This document shows, piece by piece, positions 59,798 through 64,000 of a DNA stretch of 64,000 nt; the stretch's first letter is position 1, and the number at the start of each line of letters is the position of its first letter. Source of the stretch: Straminergon stramineum. Its lineage: Eukaryota; Streptophyta; Bryopsida; Hypnales; Calliergonaceae. Where the stretch lies: positions 3,043,001-3,107,000 of the forward strand of contig OY987266.1 of NCBI GenBank assembly GCA_963920665.1, written 5' to 3'. The notes below the pieces were generated by a model that saw nothing but the letters and a program-made list of their open reading frames with translations, had not been told where the DNA came from and did not search any database. Made by a program: the position numbers and the translations under genes.

Positions 59798-62065
59798 ATG
59801 CGGATTGAGGGGAGAGGACAGCGAGTGGCAGTATGGGGCGTGGCCGGGGCCATATTTGTCATCCTCATGGTTGTTACGCCCAAAATTCCTCAAGACCAAA
59901 AGTATCACCAGTTTGCGGATAAGCGCAATTTCTTCGGTGAGTGGATTGATCGCTTTTGAAAACAAGAATTGACGAAAAAATATTGAAACAAATTATATGA
60001 GTTTTCATTGCAGACTTTGTATCTGCTGTGACAGACATCGTCGGAGTTTTCCGTCTAAGAGACTGTGCTTTCTAGCTGAGAGATGCTACTGTTTTGGTTG
60101 ATAATTGACGTCTTTTAGGTGTTCTTTTTGTTTTGCAGGGATACCGAACACGTTAAACGTTGTTTCGAACTTCCCTTTCTTGGTCATTGGCATCGTGGGC
60201 TTGGTTCTCACCCTTCACGGCAATAACTTCGGATTGAGGTTGGCCTTGTGTAACTGTGGCAAAAAATTATAACAGCATGATCATTTCCAAGTTGTATCTC
60301 GAATTCTATTGTATCTTGACCAATTTTCATGTTGTCTAGGTTATTAAAGTTGGTTGTATTGGTGACGCAGTTTGAAGGGCGAAGTGATCGGGTGGACAGC
60401 CTTTTTCGTTGGTGTTACAGCCACCGCTTTCGGATCGGCCTATTACCATCTCAAGCCTAATGACGCGCGTCTGGTTTGGGATCGTCTCCCTGTAAGCCAA
60501 CTTTTTCTTCTTCTTCCATGTGATTTCTTCAAGAGAGGAGAGTGGAGGTCGAACCCTAATTGGTTCTGGTGATAGAGCTGGAAATTGATGATTAATAACT
60601 GCTCTTCCGATGGCACGGACTTAGAATTTGGGGTTACCCTGATAATCTGAAGAGTATGCTGGATTTCATTTTCAGATGACCATCGCTTTTGCCTCGGTGA
60701 TGGCTGTCTTCATCATTGAGAGGATTGACGAAACCACTGGACGGGCGTCGATCGTTCCGCTTCTCATTGCAGGAGCAGGCAGTGTGGCATATTGGCGGTA
60801 GGTGCCTAAGGGTTTCGTTTTGAAAGTTAGGGTTTAGCCTCTTATATATGTGTATTCTATGATTATGATTAGAAACAACTAGTAATTTGATGTGTAGCCA
60901 AATGTGCTATTGTTCTGTTACAGCAGATATATCATCGATTACTGAATAGGAATGTGCCTGGAGGCTTAGATGAACTGGAATGATGATTTTGTGTTTGAAT
61001 TTCAGGCTATTCAACGATCTGCGAATTTATGCGCTCGTACAGTTTGTACCTTGCTTTGCCATTCCTGCCATGGCTATTCTGTTGCCACCCAAATATTCCC
61101 ATTCCCATTATTGGCTTTGGGCTGCAGGTTCTTATACTAACATTGGCACAATTTCTGGTTTGTGTAGTGTTGTACCACCCTGAAATTTTGTGCGCATAAG
61201 CAGTCTGGCAATTCACTGTAGATTGCAATGGCATTCTTTTTGTCCAGTTTTTTCCTAGTCCTTGTGTTATTAATATGCTGGCCTTATTGTTCCTCCAACT
61301 CTTTTCTATGTTATCGATGAAACGCAGGCTGGTATCTGTTGGCAAAAGTTCAAGAAGCATACGACATGAAGTTCTATAGGTGGACTCACTTTACAGTGAG
61401 CGGTCATACTTTGAAGCACCTAAGTGCAGCCATGGTTCCTGTATTGACCATCATCATGCTCTATCGTCGCAGCATGCGTATTGAAAGGTAAGCGTGAACC
61501 AGTAGTTGAAGTTATGTTTCTCACGATGATTTCCTGTTCAAATAAGGTAACTACAGCTGATTCACCTAATTCAACACTTTAAGCATCGAGTATGGTTCCT
61601 ATTGTTAAGCTAGTCAATTTCCTTTTATTCTTATCATCAATTACGAGGATACGCAGCTAACTGTTCCTTATTTAATTATTTTACGTGAAAGTTATGAGGG
61701 TTCGAAGTTTTTCTGTAAATGACCTGAAACTGACATAAGTCTTGATGTTAATGTTGTTTACATTCTCAAATTCAATTCTACTCATCATCAAAGATTGTCG
61801 TGGAGTCCATGTACTGTATCCGTTTGATTTAGGTGTCTGTGAACAGCGTATGGTCCAACTATTTTCCCCTCTTTTTATATGTTGTATTCTTGTTGTTGCG
61901 TGCAGGTTTAGTTTACTTGATAAATGGAAACAGCAAGGGAATGCAAGCTTAAGTCCAAGAGGGGGTGGGGATAGTCTACTACAAAGATTGAAATCATGGT
62001 GGAATGGAAGGCCTACTAGTGCTAGCCTTCTTCACGATGAAAGTGAGTCTCTTATTCGGGCTTGA
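59798..62065 (+). CDS. CREST-superfamily / alkaline-ceramidase-like membrane protein
   Basis: Seven exons: 59798-59936, 60139-60238, 60371-60491, 60676-60797, 61006-61127, 61328-61487, 61906-62065. They join with GT/AG borders to 924 nt, 307 residues plus TGA. The protein is polytopic, with hydrophobic spans at about residues 9-27, 55-75, 88-105, 122-140 and several after. The catalytic pattern of the superfamily is present: SAYYH (S-x3-H), NDARLVWDRLP (conserved Asp) and HTLKH (H-x3-H). Superfamily enzymes are membrane metal-dependent hydrolases, including alkaline ceramidases that split ceramide into sphingoid base and fatty acid. This subfamily (IPNTLNVVSNFPFLV, KYHQFADKRNFFGIP) is widespread in plants as 'alkaline phytoceramidase-like'; its substrate here is inferred only. 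The C-terminus is a short soluble tail rich in Ser and Arg. Confidence 0.92.
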
Positions 62066-63506
62066 ATCAGGGGAAGAATGTTGGAAACGCTATTTTTCTG
62101 ATAAAGGGAGTAAAAAGTAGAAGTTTGGGGGGGGGGAAAGAAAGGAAAATATATTTTAAACTAAAATTGTATTTTCTGTGAAATGTCAAAGTGGAATTGT
62201 AGAAATGCCCATTTCTGTCATTTAGAGGTGACTGTTTCCATATTCAAGTACACCCTGAAACATCACCTAACATTGGGTGGAGGCCCTTCAATTGTGGGGG
62301 TTTCACATCACCTCTAACAAATTCTCATTCTTTTTTTAGGGGACGGATTCATGTAGGTGATGGAAGTTAGGGGACGGAAATCTGTGCTTCCATCTTGATT
62401 TTAGGGTTTGTATACTTTTCTGTTTTTAGACACTTGAGACAACCACTTCAATTTCAAATGACAATCAATTGCATATTGAACTTTTGCCAATAGATACCAG
62501 TTTGTTTCATCAATTAGTCCTGAAATGATTTTGAAACAATGCATGTGGCCAATTTGTATCTTGTGAATTACAAAGACTTCAGTTTTACAATGCAGATTGG
62601 ATGATGCGATTTCACTTGTTTTCTTTGTTGAAGTATTGTTGATGGTTACACCAAGTCATACTACTAAATTCAAGCCATCTAGACTGCTTTGGGATTTTGC
62701 ATGATACTGTATTCTAATTCCACCATATAATATGTTATGGTTACTCCTTTTTGTTTATCCCAATTTTGTAAATGATGCACCCTATATTACTTGAAAATAC
62801 TAGTAATTTTAATTTATTTATACTTAAAAAAATACACCCAAATACAATCATTCAATATGCAAGCATTACATCAAACAAAACTTGACTTGAAATTGAAACA
62901 ATAAATTGAAACTATTTGCCTCTACAAATGTAGCATTAGTATTGCAATTGTATTCCTTGGCAGTTTGTCTAAAGGTGTATACAAGAGTAAAAAGGTTTGT
63001 TAATATTTTTTAATTCCGTAGAATTAAGGGAATTTTCTGTCATTTACATTCAACAAAGCAATGGAAATTATCTTGGTGCACCTACAATGTAATGCCCCTA
63101 ATACACCATATGGATGTTGAGAAGGGCTATTTCTTGGAACATTGGGTTCCAATATAGATTTTCATTTATTTGTTTTTCCAAGTTTGAAACAACTTTTCTA
63201 CTTTTGTGTGCTAAATATCTATTGTAGATATTTTCCAAGCATTTTTCAAAGAAATTGGGTGTTCATTCTTAGTTACAAATTACTAACAAAATACCAAACT
63301 CTTCATGAAACTCACAACCATTTACCCCCCTCTTCCCTAACACCCTATCCTTGTTTGAAATTTTGAACACTTCTACTAACATCTTTATATAATTAATATT
63401 ATTTTCCTTAATTTTTTCAAATTGATTGTAGAAAAAGCTTACTTCATAAAGATTCAAATATTACTTTAGATGAACTATGAGATATTATTTGAACAAAACA
63501 TTGCCC
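62066..63506. other. 3' flank and intergenic DNA, nothing assigned
   Basis: Begins as the likely 3' UTR of the ceramidase-like gene, with a 9-bp G run near 62129. It becomes AT-rich. Open frames at 63142-63366 (plus) and 63269-63457 (minus) have no recognisable motif. Confidence 0.45.
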
Positions 63507-63510
63507 TTAA

Positions 63511-64000
63511 CCCCTAAAAGGGTCTAAAGATATCATTGCTTTTGGAGTGTTATAGATCAAAATGCCACTTAGGTATAGAAATCTCAACCGTACAATCTTG
63601 TAGTGTACATGTTGTAGATGACATGAATCAAATTTGGAGTCATTTGGCCACGTAGATTGCAAGATTATAATGTTTTAGTGTTGAAAAAGGATGCTGAAAT
63701 TTTCCTAGTAACACATTTGGAGGTGAAATTTGATTTCTAAACCTACTCAAATGAAAAAACTTTAAACTATAAAGTGATTTAAAACCATTGTACAAACGCA
63801 TTGGTGAAAAAAAATATCATTCAATTGACTCATTGTGTCTATAAAATGGCTTTGAAATGTCAAAAAATAACAAGAAAAGTTGCAAAAATCACATCAAAAC
63901 CTAAACCTCCTACTAAAATGCTTCTAAGTTCCTCATAACTTCTTGGATTGAAATGAAATCTTAGACACACAAACTGGACTAGTATGCACAACTTTCCCAA
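63511..64000. mobile_element. TTAA element, CACCGAAGG family, copy 2, cut by window end
   Basis: Starts CCCCTAAAAGGG after TTAA (63507-63510). From about 63540 it follows the 13919-14876 element closely, for example ATTATAATGTTTTAGTGTTG and TGAAATTTTCC. The right end lies beyond the window. Confidence 0.85.

Noticed and set aside
1..64000. CRISPR arrays, prophage, rRNA or tRNA genes
   Set aside because: None seen; introns, MITEs and gene content are those of a plant nuclear genome.

Overview
This is a nuclear land-plant (embryophyte) window. Evidence: a NAC-domain transcription factor, a plastid-targeted uroporphyrinogen decarboxylase, plant-type ATRIP and RMI2 genes, telo-box motifs (AAACCCTA) in front of housekeeping genes, short GT-AG introns and a classic Stowaway MITE. 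The species cannot be named from the sequence. The compact introns would fit a bryophyte or another early-diverging lineage, but that is a guess. No organellar, bacterial or viral block was seen.

Layout: a partial ATAF-type NAC gene (minus, 1-3800); about 26 kb of AT-rich, gene-free, transposon-laden DNA (3.8-30.0 kb); an intronless ribosomal protein eL24 gene (minus, 30.1-30.6 kb); a second repeat tract (30.9-36.2 kb); RMI2 (plus, 36.6-38.1 kb); a third repeat tract (38.7-42.3 kb); a SOUL haem-binding protein gene (plus, 43.0-44.4 kb); a 13-exon ATRIP/SUV2-like checkpoint gene (plus, 47.4-53.7 kb); a near-identical, internally deleted inverted copy of part of that gene (55.4-57.2 kb); an intronless uroporphyrinogen decarboxylase gene (minus, 57.8-59.0 kb) head to head with a seven-exon CREST/alkaline-ceramidase-like membrane protein gene (plus, 59.8-62.1 kb); and repeats to the end. 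Exon junctions were chosen by eye from GT/AG sites and continuous frame. For RMI2, SOUL, ATRIP and the ceramidase-like gene the joined exons divide exactly into codons and end at a stop.

The main discovery is a population of short non-coding elements that all sit between TTAA tetranucleotides and mostly begin CCCCTAAA or a close variant. At least five size and sequence families can be told apart. Four nested insertions, each with a related uninterrupted copy elsewhere in the window, show that TTAA is the duplicated target. In the clearest case the interrupted host minus its insert and one TTAA is 194 bp, the same as its intact relative. TTAA duplication with CCC-starting inverted termini is the signature of piggyBac-like transposition (Kolobok, Sola3 and Novosib also use TTAA). 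No transposase is encoded here, so the mobilising enzyme must be elsewhere.

Functionally, ATRIP (ATR signalling) and RMI2 (RecQ-Top3-RMI dissolvasome) both protect the genome, and UROD and SOUL both handle tetrapyrroles. Nothing shows co-regulation; their proximity is probably chance.
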